64,000 nt of DNA from Nitrosomonas sp. Nm51 (GTDB taxonomy: Bacteria > Pseudomonadota > Gammaproteobacteria > Burkholderiales > Nitrosomonadaceae), in contig NZ_FOGH01000004.1 in NCBI RefSeq assembly GCF_900111165.1, forward strand, positions 62,001 through 126,000, read 5' to 3'. Numbering within the stretch: position 1 is the first letter of the stretch; each line of letters opens with the position of its first letter. The notes beneath the pieces are model-generated. The model did not search any database. It was not told where the DNA came from and worked only from the letters and a program-made list of their open reading frames with translations. Positions 48,292-56,783 of the stretch are shown one piece after another. A program made the position numbers and the translations under genes.

Positions 48292-48573
48292 ATGCAACCA
48301 ACCGTTGTTGTCAATCGCCATCGCCAAACTGCAATTATAATTGCCAGACACGGCAGCAAATATGAAATTATTAAATTAGGTAAAGGCAGGCTTACAGTAA
48401 CATCATTGTCGGCAGCCGAGCTCGAAATACAAGGTTACGAAGCCTGTCAATATCCGCCCAGCCAGGCTGCTTGCGCTTACCTTCGACACGGCGCAGGCGT
48501 CAGCAAAAAAGCGAGAAAATACCTGGAAAATATCGCCTGTAACAAATTTTCAGACATATTATCGTTGACGTAA
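48292..48573 (+). CDS. Small hypothetical protein downstream of deacetylase
   Basis: This 93-aa protein (start MQPTVVVNRHRQTAIII) lies 18 nt after the deacetylase stop. It has a beta-rich first half, a basic C-terminal helix, and three cysteines. I do not recognise it. The same strand and short spacing suggest it is the tail of the operon, but it could also be a chance frame. Confidence 0.45.
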   Translation: MQPTVVVNRHRQTAIIIARHGSKYEIIKLGKGRLTVTSLSAAELEIQGYEACQYPPSQAACAYLRHGAGVSKKARKYLENIACNKFSDILSLT

Positions 48574-48961
48574 TTTTTATAAGCGCAGTCTGAATATTGC
48601 ACCAAATATTCTGTCAACTTAATCACAATGAGGCTGTATCCTTGCGCGCGGCCAGCTATATAACAGATCGTACCGGCTTTAATTTGCAGGATCTCGGGAA
48701 TTGCTCAATGTAACAAAACAATAAAAAAACCATACGCTTGTAAATTCTCAACGCTACCAATCGAGTTGCTGCGCATTGTGACAAAATAGATCGGAAAACC
48801 ATCTGAAGATAAAGTGTACAACTTAACTGCCGCAACCAATTTGCTGACATTGCACGCCATTCATTTCACGTTCCAAATAATTGATGACTGCCGGTCAAAA
48901 TGAATCGTATAACCTTGCCCTCTGGCTGATTATTACGGTCGTTATATGGATCACAGTTACA
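48574..48961. other. Convergent intergenic region, no gene seen
   Basis: This AT-rich stretch lies between the end of the polysaccharide cluster and the end of the opposing SGNH hydrolase gene. I see no convincing hairpin followed by a T-run on either strand, although termination would be expected here. Confidence 0.5.
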
Positions 48962-49780
48962 TTAATATAGTGCGACCGTGGTGTTGTCTGCCAGGCGCCC
49001 GCTGGGCTGGGCAGCATGGAGAACTTTCCCGAACAGTCTGCGTACTGCAAACCGGGGGCGTTGCTGCCATGAAAAGCAAGACAGATCATCCTCGCGTCTG
49101 TCAGCGACAGATGCCAACCGCGCGCGATCTGCGTAAAATGCTGCCAAATTTGTACAATGGCAAAACAATTGCCGGTAAAATGCCCGCCGTTTCCATAAAG
49201 AAACATGAATACCGTCAACACTCATCCATTCAGGTTGCGGCTCATACAAGACCAACTGATGCTGCGCAGCCAGTTCGCACAGTCCCTGATGAACTGCGCA
49301 TGCACGTTCGACTATCTCGTCACGGGACAATCTGCATGTTGGAAACAAGATATTTTTTAACATCCAGAACCGGCGTTCGGACATCGCCCTAACCGAGGCC
49401 ATCGGCAAATTTGTCATCACAATGCGCGCACCGTTTTGCTGTAGCTGCTGAATACACCATGACACCCAGCGCAGAATCTGATCAGGCGAATAACCGTAAG
49501 GTATGTCGTTGCCAATATCCGTCAGAAATGCATAAACCGGCTGTGGCCTGCTTACACGCAACTGTTCCCATAAGCCGCATTGCACAATCCCGGGCAACTC
49601 ACGTACCAATACCACGCTATTCTGTCCGTACGAGCGTCCATGTCCAGCTGCGACCAATACCTCACTGGGCGCGCCGTATTGTTGTTGCAACAACTGAATA
49701 ATGATGCGCAACGAGAACGTCAAGTTGCTTGCACCCAGCAACACTATCCGATTAACAGGCGTCTGCATCCGGTCAGGCAT
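48962..49780 (-). CDS. SGNH/GDSL-type hydrolase
   Basis: This 272-aa protein shows the SGNH blocks. Block I is LLGASNLT with the serine near 18, block III is DIGND at 88-92, and the Asp/His pair is D189 and H192 in VDGIHVS. These give an esterase, lipase or acyl-hydrolase fold; there is no signal peptide, so it is probably cytoplasmic. The C-terminal 60 residues are arginine-rich and less conserved in appearance. Its ATG overlaps the stop of the broken phosphatidyltransferase gene (ATGCCTGA), implying an old two-gene operon acting on lipids. Confidence 0.8.
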   Translation of the reverse strand: MPDRMQTPVNRIVLLGASNLTFSLRIIIQLLQQQYGAPSEVLVAAGHGRSYGQNSVVLVRELPGIVQCGLWEQLRVSRPQPVYAFLTDIGNDIPYGYSPDQILRWVSWCIQQLQQNGARIVMTNLPMASVRAMSERRFWMLKNILFPTCRLSRDEIVERACAVHQGLCELAAQHQLVLYEPQPEWMSVDGIHVSLWKRRAFYRQLFCHCTNLAAFYADRARLASVADRREDDLSCFSWQQRPRFAVRRLFGKVLHAAQPSGRLADNTTVALY

Positions 49781-50304
49781 TCCTCATGCCGCGATAAAAA
49801 TTATTTTTGACAAACAGATAAATATAATCCAGCGCTGAAAGAATACTCAAAATAATTATAATAACCAGCAACCATTGTGGAATCATGTGCAAACCGGCAA
49901 AGCTTAAAAAAACCAGAAACTGGAATACGGTTGTCATCTTGCCGGGTATTCTGGGAACTACATTAAAAAAAGCACGCCAGTTTTTCCCCAGGCGATAAAT
50001 GAGGCACCACAAAATACTGCAATTTCACGCGCGCCAAATAACAGAAACTGCCACCAGGTTATATCGGTTTCAACAAACATGACCATCGCGACCGAGAAAA
50101 CAAAGCATTTGTCGGCTATCGGATCCAACAATGCGCCAAGTGACGTTTGCAGATTGAACCAGCGACCGAAGCACCGCCGAAATACTCGGTAGCCAGCGCC
50201 ATTGTAACAATAATGAATCGGTATTGCTCAGGCGCAAACGGAAATACGAAGGCCAGAACCAATCGCAACAGCGTCAACAAATTCGGCAAATGCTTGAACA
50301 TCTC
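49773..50304 (-). pseudogene. Broken CDP-alcohol phosphatidyltransferase (PgsA-like)
   Basis: The N-terminal frame from 50304 begins MEMFKHLPNLLTLLRLVLAF and runs to EYFGG near 50170. The sense then continues in another frame (GRWFNLQTSLGALLDPIADK through WQFLLFGAREIAVF). A third frame carries the end (LGKNWRAFFNVVPRIPGKM to RGMRNA). Together these make a CDP-alcohol phosphatidyltransferase of about 177 aa with several membrane helices. The motif DGxxARx8Gx3Dx3D is damaged at its first Asp-Gly, exactly where the first frameshift falls. The second lies at the GGGGAAAAAC tract near 49985. It is either a true pseudogene or two sequencing errors; the lost motif argues for decay. Confidence 0.8.
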
Positions 50305-50684
50305 CACTCACTATTATACGAAAAAAGACGTTTAAATCCGTCATGATTAAACTCCAGCTACGGATATATCCACATCTATTACAAAAAACGCCCAAGCATC
50401 GCATTTAACTTTTCTGTTCACGTAAATAGAAATAGTATCAGAGGCGTATTTTACCTGTTAAAAAAATACCAATTAGCAGGTCGTTAAAAACTATCCGCAT
50501 TGCTGCTGCGACGTTAAAACAGACTCAAATTCGCATTTTTAAGGTTTATTGCACGTATATTACCTGAATCGGGGCAATAAAAAGGTATTGGCTACAACGG
50601 TCTAAGCTGATACGCTTTTAATCTTAAAAACATGTAACCATTTATATATATTTTCGATTGAACACACTAAAAAGGACAAATCAT
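50305..50684. other. Divergent intergenic region
   Basis: The 380 nt between the broken phosphatidyltransferase gene and the divergent DUF938 gene hold no gene. The sequence is AT-rich and probably contains promoters in both directions; I could not choose one. An AAAGGAC ribosome-binding site at 50671-50677 serves the ATG at 50685. Confidence 0.5.
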
Positions 50685-51338
50685 ATGAATCCGGAAGCTC
50701 CTCCATTAGATCCACATCCCCTGAGCGAATATGTTGCTTGGGCAGGTGGGCGTAACCGCGAGCCGATACTTGGCGTATTAAAGGAAAAACTGCCTAAAGA
50801 CCCTGAGCGCGTACTGGAAATGGCCAGCGGCAGTGGCATGCATATTAATTATTTTGCGCCGCATTTTGCGCATTTACATTTTCATCCTTCCGATAAAGAT
50901 ATCGAGGTTCTCGACAATATTAAAAATTTGGCCACACAGCAGGGCAACAACAATATTGCCGATCCTGTACATCTTGATCTGACCAATCCCGATACCTGGT
51001 TCAATCCCGGTCCGGAAAAATCGTTTGCGGCGATCTTCTGTATTAATATTTTTCAGGTGGCACCCATTTCAATTGCGGATGGCATGATGAAATGCGCGTC
51101 ACATCTGTTGAAAGAAGACGGTTTTCTGTTGATTTATGGTCCCTTCCAGATTGAAGGCAAATTCACAACGGACTCCAACAAGGAATTCCATGAAACTTTG
51201 AGTTCTGCCGACGTATCGGAATGGGGGCTAAAGGACACCGCAGATTTAAAAAAAGCGGCTGCCGATCATGGCATGGAACTGAAAGAGACCATTGACATGC
51301 CAAGCAACAACTTCTCATTAATATTCGGAAAAAAATAA
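50685..51338 (+). CDS. DUF938 family SAM-dependent methyltransferase-like protein
   Basis: This 217-aa protein of the DUF938 family has the SAM-binding motif VLEMASGSGMHINYFAPHF, a HFHPSDKD segment and the later IFCINIFQVAPI. Members are predicted methyltransferases without a known substrate. I start at ATG 50685 (MNPEAPPLDPHPLSEYVAWA), behind AAAGGAC, rather than at the longer upstream frame. It is followed 3 nt later by the SDR gene and opens a plus-strand run of five genes. Confidence 0.85.
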   Translation: MNPEAPPLDPHPLSEYVAWAGGRNREPILGVLKEKLPKDPERVLEMASGSGMHINYFAPHFAHLHFHPSDKDIEVLDNIKNLATQQGNNNIADPVHLDLTNPDTWFNPGPEKSFAAIFCINIFQVAPISIADGMMKCASHLLKEDGFLLIYGPFQIEGKFTTDSNKEFHETLSSADVSEWGLKDTADLKKAAADHGMELKETIDMPSNNFSLIFGKK

Positions 51339-51341
51339 TTG

Positions 51342-52076
51342 ATGACACCATCCGGTTCAGCCCTCGTTGCAGGCGTCGGGCCAGAACAAGGTCTGGGCGC
51401 CGCGCTGGCGCGCTGTTTTGCCAAAAACGGCTTGCATGTGTTTATATCAGGGCGCAGCGAAGATAAACTGCATCATGTTGCATCCACTATTCAGCAATCG
51501 GGTGGAAATGTAACGTCCATTGCAGCCGATATAACTGTTGAGAACAGCGTGCGTTCCTTGTTTGACCAGATACGCGCACGGGGAGACATTATTCAGGTTG
51601 CGGCTTACAACGTCGACAGTAATATACCATCACCTTTCCTTGAAACCAGTGCTGAAGCATATACAACTTTATGGCAGCAGAATTGTCTGGGCGCTTTTTT
51701 ATTTGCACAGCATTTGATGGCAATCATGCAGGCGCAAAAACAGGGGACGGTATTTTTTACCGGCGCAACAGCTTCACTCAGGGCCAGGCCCCCCTTCACG
51801 GCCTTTGCTGCGGCCAAAGCGGGGCTACGCGCGCTGGCGCAAGGCCTGGCGCGTGAATTCTCGCCACAGGGCATACATGTCGTGCACACGGTTATAGACG
51901 GCGTGATCAACGGTGAACGGGCACGCCGGCAGTTTCCAGACTATGTCAAAGCCAAAGGCGCCGATGGCTTGCTGGAACTCGAAGCGATCGTACAGACATA
52001 CTGGGCCATACATCTGCAGCCGCGCAGCGCGTGGACACATGAACTTGATCTTCGGCCCTATAAGGAAACCTTTTGA
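51342..52076 (+). CDS. Atypical short-chain dehydrogenase/reductase
   Basis: This 244-aa Rossmann-fold protein has the dinucleotide motif GVGPEQGLG at 11-19. The position of the catalytic SDR tyrosine is phenylalanine (F155 in FAAAK, with K159 retained), and the canonical serine position is alanine. An SDR subgroup with this FxxxK pattern exists, so it may work with altered chemistry or serve as a binding protein. It lies 3 nt after DUF938 with no clear ribosome-binding site of its own, suggesting coupled translation. An in-frame TTG lies directly before the ATG. Confidence 0.82.
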   Translation: MTPSGSALVAGVGPEQGLGAALARCFAKNGLHVFISGRSEDKLHHVASTIQQSGGNVTSIAADITVENSVRSLFDQIRARGDIIQVAAYNVDSNIPSPFLETSAEAYTTLWQQNCLGAFLFAQHLMAIMQAQKQGTVFFTGATASLRARPPFTAFAAAKAGLRALAQGLAREFSPQGIHVVHTVIDGVINGERARRQFPDYVKAKGADGLLELEAIVQTYWAIHLQPRSAWTHELDLRPYKETF

Positions 52077-52137
52077 CAAAGTGACCCTTCTGAGACAGCC
52101 ATTTGATTGATTAACACATACACATTGGAATTTCACA

Positions 52138-52746
52138 ATGAACTCGTCAACAGACTGGAAATTACAAGGCAGTTATTTTGAAGCATGCAATTGCGAAACC
52201 GCATGTCCATGCGTTTGGCTGCAACCGCCTTCAGAGGGCAATTGCAAATTACTGGCAGCCTGGCATATCGATAACGGACACTTGAATGATGAAGCACTGA
52301 ATGACCTGAATGTCGCCCTGGCCTGTTTTTCTCCCGGACATATGAAAGATGGCAACTGGCAGGCGGCATTATATGTTGATGAACGTGCCAGCGATGCACA
52401 ATTTGAAGCGGTCACGGAGATTTTTAGCGGCAAACACGGCGGCCACCCTGCCTTGCTGATGAGTTTCGTCACTGAGGTATGGGGTATCAGAAAAGTCAGA
52501 ATCGACTATCACGCACAAGGCAATCAGCGTGAAATGACAATACCCGGTATTGCAGATATGGCCGTTGAGTCCATACAAGGAATTCAAGGCGGCGAAGCGA
52601 CAATTGAAAATCCGCCATTGTGCGTAGTCACCAGCCACCCCGCCATCGTAGCGCGCTCATCCAATTATACATATCATGATTTCGGCGAAACCTGGAAATT
52701 CTCAGACCGGAACAGCTACTTCTCCCGGTTTATCTACCAACCCTGA
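52138..52746 (+). CDS. DUF1326 domain protein
   Basis: This 202-aa protein has the DUF1326 N-terminus with a cysteine cluster CNCETACPCVW (about 18-28), typical of the family and suggestive of metal or thiol chemistry. The function is unknown. It is followed by a DUF2182 membrane protein; these two families are often encoded together, which supports a shared role. No signal peptide is visible. Confidence 0.85.
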   Translation: MNSSTDWKLQGSYFEACNCETACPCVWLQPPSEGNCKLLAAWHIDNGHLNDEALNDLNVALACFSPGHMKDGNWQAALYVDERASDAQFEAVTEIFSGKHGGHPALLMSFVTEVWGIRKVRIDYHAQGNQREMTIPGIADMAVESIQGIQGGEATIENPPLCVVTSHPAIVARSSNYTYHDFGETWKFSDRNSYFSRFIYQP

Positions 52747-52756
52747 TATTGCTTTC

Positions 52757-52802
52757 AAAAGGCATTACCGACCGACATTACCGGCCTTTTGATTGGCCGG
52801 TA
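52757..52802 (+). promoter_or_regulatory. Two mutually exclusive hairpins before DUF2182 gene
   Basis: AAAAGGC (from 52757) can pair with GCCTTTT (52784-52790). Alternatively TACCGGCC (52779-52786) pairs perfectly with GGCCGGTA (52795-52802) across an 8-nt loop. The second stem overlaps the first base of the DUF2182 ATG and competes with the first stem. This may be an intercistronic attenuator or translational control element, or just a degraded terminator. Confidence 0.4.
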
Positions 52803-53590
52803 TGTGCTCACAATTTAGTCGCTTCGTACATGATATGCCGAAAAGCCGGACGATCGTCATCTTAATCCTGCTCGCCGTCATTATTGCTGCCTGGTTTTAC
52901 CTGTACTACCAGCACTGGCAGATGACATCGTTACCCATGTCAGACATGTGGATGCCTCCCGCTGGAATTCATTCCTGGCGTTGGACGGACTTTTGGCTGG
53001 TTTTTACCATGTGGGCAGTCATGATGGCCGCAATGATGCTGCCATCGGCAGTACCAATGATTTTAGTGTACGCAAAAATTTGCGAACAGCATTATCAAAC
53101 AGCACACCACTATACTTTTTTGTTCATTCTTGCCTACCTTGTTGTCTGGATCATGTTCAGCATTTTGTTAACCGCATTACAATGGCGAATGCACGGTCTG
53201 CATATCATGTCACCCATGATGGATATGCAACATGATCAATTGGCAGCAATCATTTTTTTTATAGCAGGCATTTATCAGTTCACTCCACAAAAAAACAAGT
53301 TTTTACAATCGTGCCGCACGCCGATGGGATTTGTTCTGACCGAATGGCGTGAAAAGTACTCAGGAGCTTTTCACATGGGATTCAAGCACGGAAGTACATG
53401 TCTGGGCTGCTGCTGGGCGCAAATGCTCATTATGTTTGCCGTCGGTGTAATGAATCTGCTGGGCATGGTCTTCATCACATTACTGGTGTTGATTGAAAAA
53501 ATTTTTCCGCCGCATCATCGTTTTTTTTCCAAAATTATTGGCATTCTGTTTATAGTATGGAGCATCAGGATCTTTTTTAACATTAAATAA
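52802..53590 (+). CDS. DUF2182 integral membrane protein
   Basis: This 262-aa membrane protein has about six helices. Family features are FWLVFTMWAVMMAAMMLPSAVPMIL (about 60-85) and GSTCLGCCWAQMLIMFAVGVMNLLGM (about 195-220), with a CxxCC-like cysteine cluster. DUF2182 proteins are described as predicted metal-binding membrane proteins. I choose ATG 52802; a TTG frame start at 52793 is possible. It is followed 6 nt later by DUF3422. Confidence 0.85.
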   Translation: MCSQFSRFVHDMPKSRTIVILILLAVIIAAWFYLYYQHWQMTSLPMSDMWMPPAGIHSWRWTDFWLVFTMWAVMMAAMMLPSAVPMILVYAKICEQHYQTAHHYTFLFILAYLVVWIMFSILLTALQWRMHGLHIMSPMMDMQHDQLAAIIFFIAGIYQFTPQKNKFLQSCRTPMGFVLTEWREKYSGAFHMGFKHGSTCLGCCWAQMLIMFAVGVMNLLGMVFITLLVLIEKIFPPHHRFFSKIIGILFIVWSIRIFFNIK

Positions 53591-53596
53591 CGTTTC

Positions 53597-54946
53597 ATGA
53601 ACGCTGACTCCTCTAGATCACGGACATCTGTCCATCAAAACGTTTCCATCAGCGAAGATTTGCTGGGTATAGCTCAGTACGATCAAAGAATGGAACTGTA
53701 TAGCGAACTGAATGCAATCGCGTATGAATTCCTGGCGATACCCGCCCAACTCTCACATCTGGTGCTTCTGTCGGACCGGCAGTCGGTCAGCCTGGAACGC
53801 AAGCTCCTTGGCGAACTGTGTGATCAGCACAATGTTACACCACCGAATTGCCACAATAATGAATTCACAGTCACCATTGGTGAGGTGCAACTCATATGGG
53901 AACGACATACCGAGTATTCAACCTACACAGTCTATCAGACAGGGGTATTTGAAGTCCCCTTTGAGCAACCGCCGGTCAGGAGACTGCCGCGCAAATGGTT
54001 GGCCAGTTTGCCAGGGGAAGTACTCGTTGCTACGCATATTGCACTTGATGACCGTTCACGCCCAAAACGCAGTTTAAACGAGTTGGCACAGCTGTTCTCT
54101 TCCAACACTGTTATCGGATCCAAGGTAGCCGGCGGCAGCGCCAGCGTATGGAGCGACAATCAGATTCACAAAGATGGATTCGGTCGCATTCTGATTCATG
54201 ACGACAACCTGCGCAGCCGGCAGGTCGGGCGTCTGGTGCAGCGTCTGCTGGAAATAGAAACATACCGCATGTTGGCGATGCTGCCATTGCCCATGACCCG
54301 TGACATGATTCCCAAACTCGCACAAGCCGATCATCGTCTGGCGATGCTGCGAAACGCCGAACTCAGCAATATCAATGACGAGCAGCAATTGCTGGAAGAG
54401 TTAACCACGCTTGCCGCCGAGATTGAGGTGCTGTCGGCGCAAACCAGCCATCGGTATAACGCTTCACGCGCCTACTACGATATTGTCAAACTACGCATCA
54501 AGGAATTGCGTGAAGCACGCATTGAAGGATTGCAAATGCTGCAGGAATTTATGATACAACGATTGTCTTCCGCGATGGGCACCTGTGAACTGGTGCATTC
54601 AAAACTGGAAAACCTGTCGCTGCATGTCGCACGCGCTTCCGAATTGCTGAGAACACGTGTAGACATTTCCATGGAAGCGCAGATCCGAGACCTGCTCAAG
54701 TCAATGGATGACCGCGCACATGTACAACTTCGTCTGCAAGAAACCGTTGAAGGTTTGTCTGTAGTGGTTCTAAGCTATTATCTGCTTGGCCTGATCGGTT
54801 ACGGACTGAAGGCCATCAAGGCAACTGGTTATATGATCAATGTGGAATTGATTACCGGTATCGCCATTCCGATTGTCATCACCGGTGTATTTTTTGCTGT
54901 ACGGGGGATCCGCAGCCTGGTAAGCAGGCGGCATCAAAAAAAATAA
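53597..54946 (+). CDS. DUF3422 family membrane-anchored protein
   Basis: This 449-aa protein has the DUF3422 pattern: ELNARPYE-like ELNAIAYEFLAIPAQLSHL near 30, GEVLVATHIAL near 135, and GGSASVWSDNQIHKDGFGRIL near 175. A long helical and probably coiled-coil stretch (about 250-375) follows, then two C-terminal membrane helices (about 383-403 and 415-437). The function is unknown. It ends the plus-strand run that starts at DUF938. Confidence 0.85.
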   Translation: MNADSSRSRTSVHQNVSISEDLLGIAQYDQRMELYSELNAIAYEFLAIPAQLSHLVLLSDRQSVSLERKLLGELCDQHNVTPPNCHNNEFTVTIGEVQLIWERHTEYSTYTVYQTGVFEVPFEQPPVRRLPRKWLASLPGEVLVATHIALDDRSRPKRSLNELAQLFSSNTVIGSKVAGGSASVWSDNQIHKDGFGRILIHDDNLRSRQVGRLVQRLLEIETYRMLAMLPLPMTRDMIPKLAQADHRLAMLRNAELSNINDEQQLLEELTTLAAEIEVLSAQTSHRYNASRAYYDIVKLRIKELREARIEGLQMLQEFMIQRLSSAMGTCELVHSKLENLSLHVARASELLRTRVDISMEAQIRDLLKSMDDRAHVQLRLQETVEGLSVVVLSYYLLGLIGYGLKAIKATGYMINVELITGIAIPIVITGVFFAVRGIRSLVSRRHQKK

Positions 54947-55052
54947 TGTTATCCGTCAGATTATAATTAGTCGGTCCTTAAAATATATTCAAGCAGTTGA
55001 TATTAATAATAATTACTTGGACTTTTGCTGTTCATTCTGGTCGAAATGGTGA

Positions 55053-55457
55053 CTAATCGGTGCTCATACCCAGCAAACCAATTCGCCTGTGATGGTTGGG
55101 TTATTGATTCTCAAGCAACTGGATAACTTGAGCGATGAAGCGGTGGTGTTGCAGTGGAAGCGCAATCCTTACTACCAGTCTTTTTGCGGCATAAAGGAAT
55201 TCCAGCGGAAACTGCCTTGCCATAGCACGGAACTGGTTCATTTTCGCAAGCGCATTGGATTTGGCGGTGCTGAGCGCATTTTCCGGATGAATGTTGATTT
55301 ACATGGCCAGGCGGCGCTGGAAGATGCGGTGCATATTGACACGGCGGTTCAAGAAAAAAACATCACTGACCCGGCGGACAGTAAACTTGCAATCAAAATC
55401 ATCAACCGCCTGATCAAGATAGCCAAAGCACATGGCGTTCCTCAGCTTAATTCTTGA
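55053..55457 (+). pseudogene. IS5-family transposase remnant
   Basis: The frame reads VMVGLLILKQLDNLSDEAVVLQW, NPYYQSFCGIKEFQRKLPC, HFRKRIGFGG and VHIDTAVQEKNIT, matching the N-terminal half of an IS5-family DDE transposase including the first catalytic Asp region. A stop at 55050-55052 cuts it off upstream and the frame breaks after KAHGV near 55441, so most of the protein is missing. No terminal inverted repeats are visible. It is an inactive fragment. Confidence 0.85.
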
Positions 55458-55792
55458 GTTTTGCAAGTCTCTCTGTTGAAAATCCAATTTTACGGAAAGA
55501 CAACTTCACGATAATTCCACTTGTCAATCAGCATTAAAAAATGCCATACCAGCCTGGCCGAAACAAAATAACCAATAGTGGAGTTTGGAAATAAGAAATC
55601 TGTTGACAAAATATGCTGTTTGTCTCTATAACAATAGTAAGCTGTCTGTTTTTATCAAGTCACCGTGATAATTGCGGCCATCGGACACGGAAACTTAGAA
55701 GTCGGCTGCATCGCAGCAACCCTTTATTTGCAAGATGACTGCTGTAAAGTTGCTGAAAACTGACTGACCTGACGCTGGATTTGGGAATCTGT
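55458..55792. other. Intergenic stretch between IS remnant and protease cluster
   Basis: No gene is seen. A short GCTGC/GCAGC hairpin lies near 55707-55720. Part of the stretch may be decayed insertion-sequence DNA. Confidence 0.4.
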
Positions 55793-55820
55793 TTAACATA
55801 TATTTTTATGTTAATACTAT
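55793..55820 (+). promoter_or_regulatory. Operator-like palindrome with possible -10 box
   Basis: TTAACATA (55793-55800) and TATGTTAA (55807-55814) form a perfect inverted repeat with a 6-nt AT spacer. It is followed at once by TACTAT (55815-55820), which could act as a -10 element 34 nt before the FecR-like lipoprotein ATG. A repressor or activator bound to the palindrome would control the whole protease cluster; this is inference. Confidence 0.45.
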
Positions 55821-55853
55821 CGGACAGAAAGACTGTTAGAGGAGGATAGAGAA

Positions 55854-56714
55854 ATGAAAATGATGAAGCGTATATTCATTTCACCGCCTGCCGGTAGAAC
55901 AGACAAATCAAATCTGCGTACAATCTTTTCCTCCACGCTTTGCTGCAACAGTTTCCTGATCCTGATGCTTGCGGTTTTACTGGGCGCCTGTACGACCGTC
56001 CCGGTAGCAAACCGGAATGTTGCAAGTGCCGGCGGTTTCTGGGAACAGGACGAAAACACCGATCCACGTTTCCACCATATGGCGAAGGAAGCCGAAAAGG
56101 AGATCGGTATTTTGTATGCTTCCGGCAGCAGTGTTTTAGTAAACGGCACTGCGATGGTAGAAGATACGATGGACATTGAAAATAACAGTTTTGTCAGCAC
56201 AGGCCCCAAAAGCAGCGCCCGCATTGAATTTAAGGACGACGGTTTTTGTTCAATACAAGTCGAGGATTTTTCCGTAGGCAACGGCTATGGAGACACCGCA
56301 AATTGCGAATACAGTATTGTCACAACACATGCCACCGCCAACACACAGGATACAATATACCATATCAACGTGTCCGGCCAGCGCACTGAGATTACAGTTT
56401 TACGCGGGTTGCTCAAGGCGTCACTGCTTGCAGATCCAGCTCAAAGCGCTATCGTCAATAGTGGCGAAGAGATTATCCTGACAGCCGATTCAATTATTGG
56501 ACCACGGCCTGTTTCCTTTGAAGAAATCGAAAGGCGAATTCGCTGGAGGGACAATTACACGTTTCATACAAGTAAAGTCAGCTGGGTTAAAGTACTTGTA
56601 GGCGCGGGTGTTGCCGCCGGTATTGTCGCTGCCATATTGCGTGGCAAATCCGGCGGCGGCAGCCCGCCCGATCGTAGCACCGGCTCCGGTCCAAGTCATA
56701 ATTATCCCGATTGA
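55854..56714 (+). CDS. FecR-domain lipoprotein
   Basis: This 286-aa protein has a long basic N-region, a hydrophobic segment and a lipobox LLGAC with C46, so it is probably a lipoprotein. A FecR-like beta-rich domain follows (about 85-205; GSSVLVNGTAMVEDT, SARIEFKDDGFCSIQVEDF, VSGQRTEITVLRGLLKA). A predicted membrane helix at about 243-262 precedes a glycine/proline-rich tail. FecR-like domains often sense or bind partners in the periplasm. AGAGGAGG lies 6-12 nt ahead of the ATG. It is the first gene of the caspase/CHAT cluster, 69 nt before the caspase gene. Confidence 0.8.
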   Translation: MKMMKRIFISPPAGRTDKSNLRTIFSSTLCCNSFLILMLAVLLGACTTVPVANRNVASAGGFWEQDENTDPRFHHMAKEAEKEIGILYASGSSVLVNGTAMVEDTMDIENNSFVSTGPKSSARIEFKDDGFCSIQVEDFSVGNGYGDTANCEYSIVTTHATANTQDTIYHINVSGQRTEITVLRGLLKASLLADPAQSAIVNSGEEIILTADSIIGPRPVSFEEIERRIRWRDNYTFHTSKVSWVKVLVGAGVAAGIVAAILRGKSGGGSPPDRSTGSGPSHNYPD

Positions 56715-56783
56715 TCGCAGGCGTAACCGGCGATGGCCAGCTCTACTTTATCTATCGATTAACGATTGCGAGAGAAAACAACG

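Noticed and set aside
48574-48961. Rho-independent terminator between the convergent genes
   Set aside because: A T-run exists on the minus strand but no adjoining GC-rich stem could be found.
48946-49392. 148-aa plus-strand open frame overlapping the SGNH hydrolase gene
   Set aside because: It lies fully antisense to a gene with clear catalytic motifs, has no ribosome-binding site and no recognisable domain.
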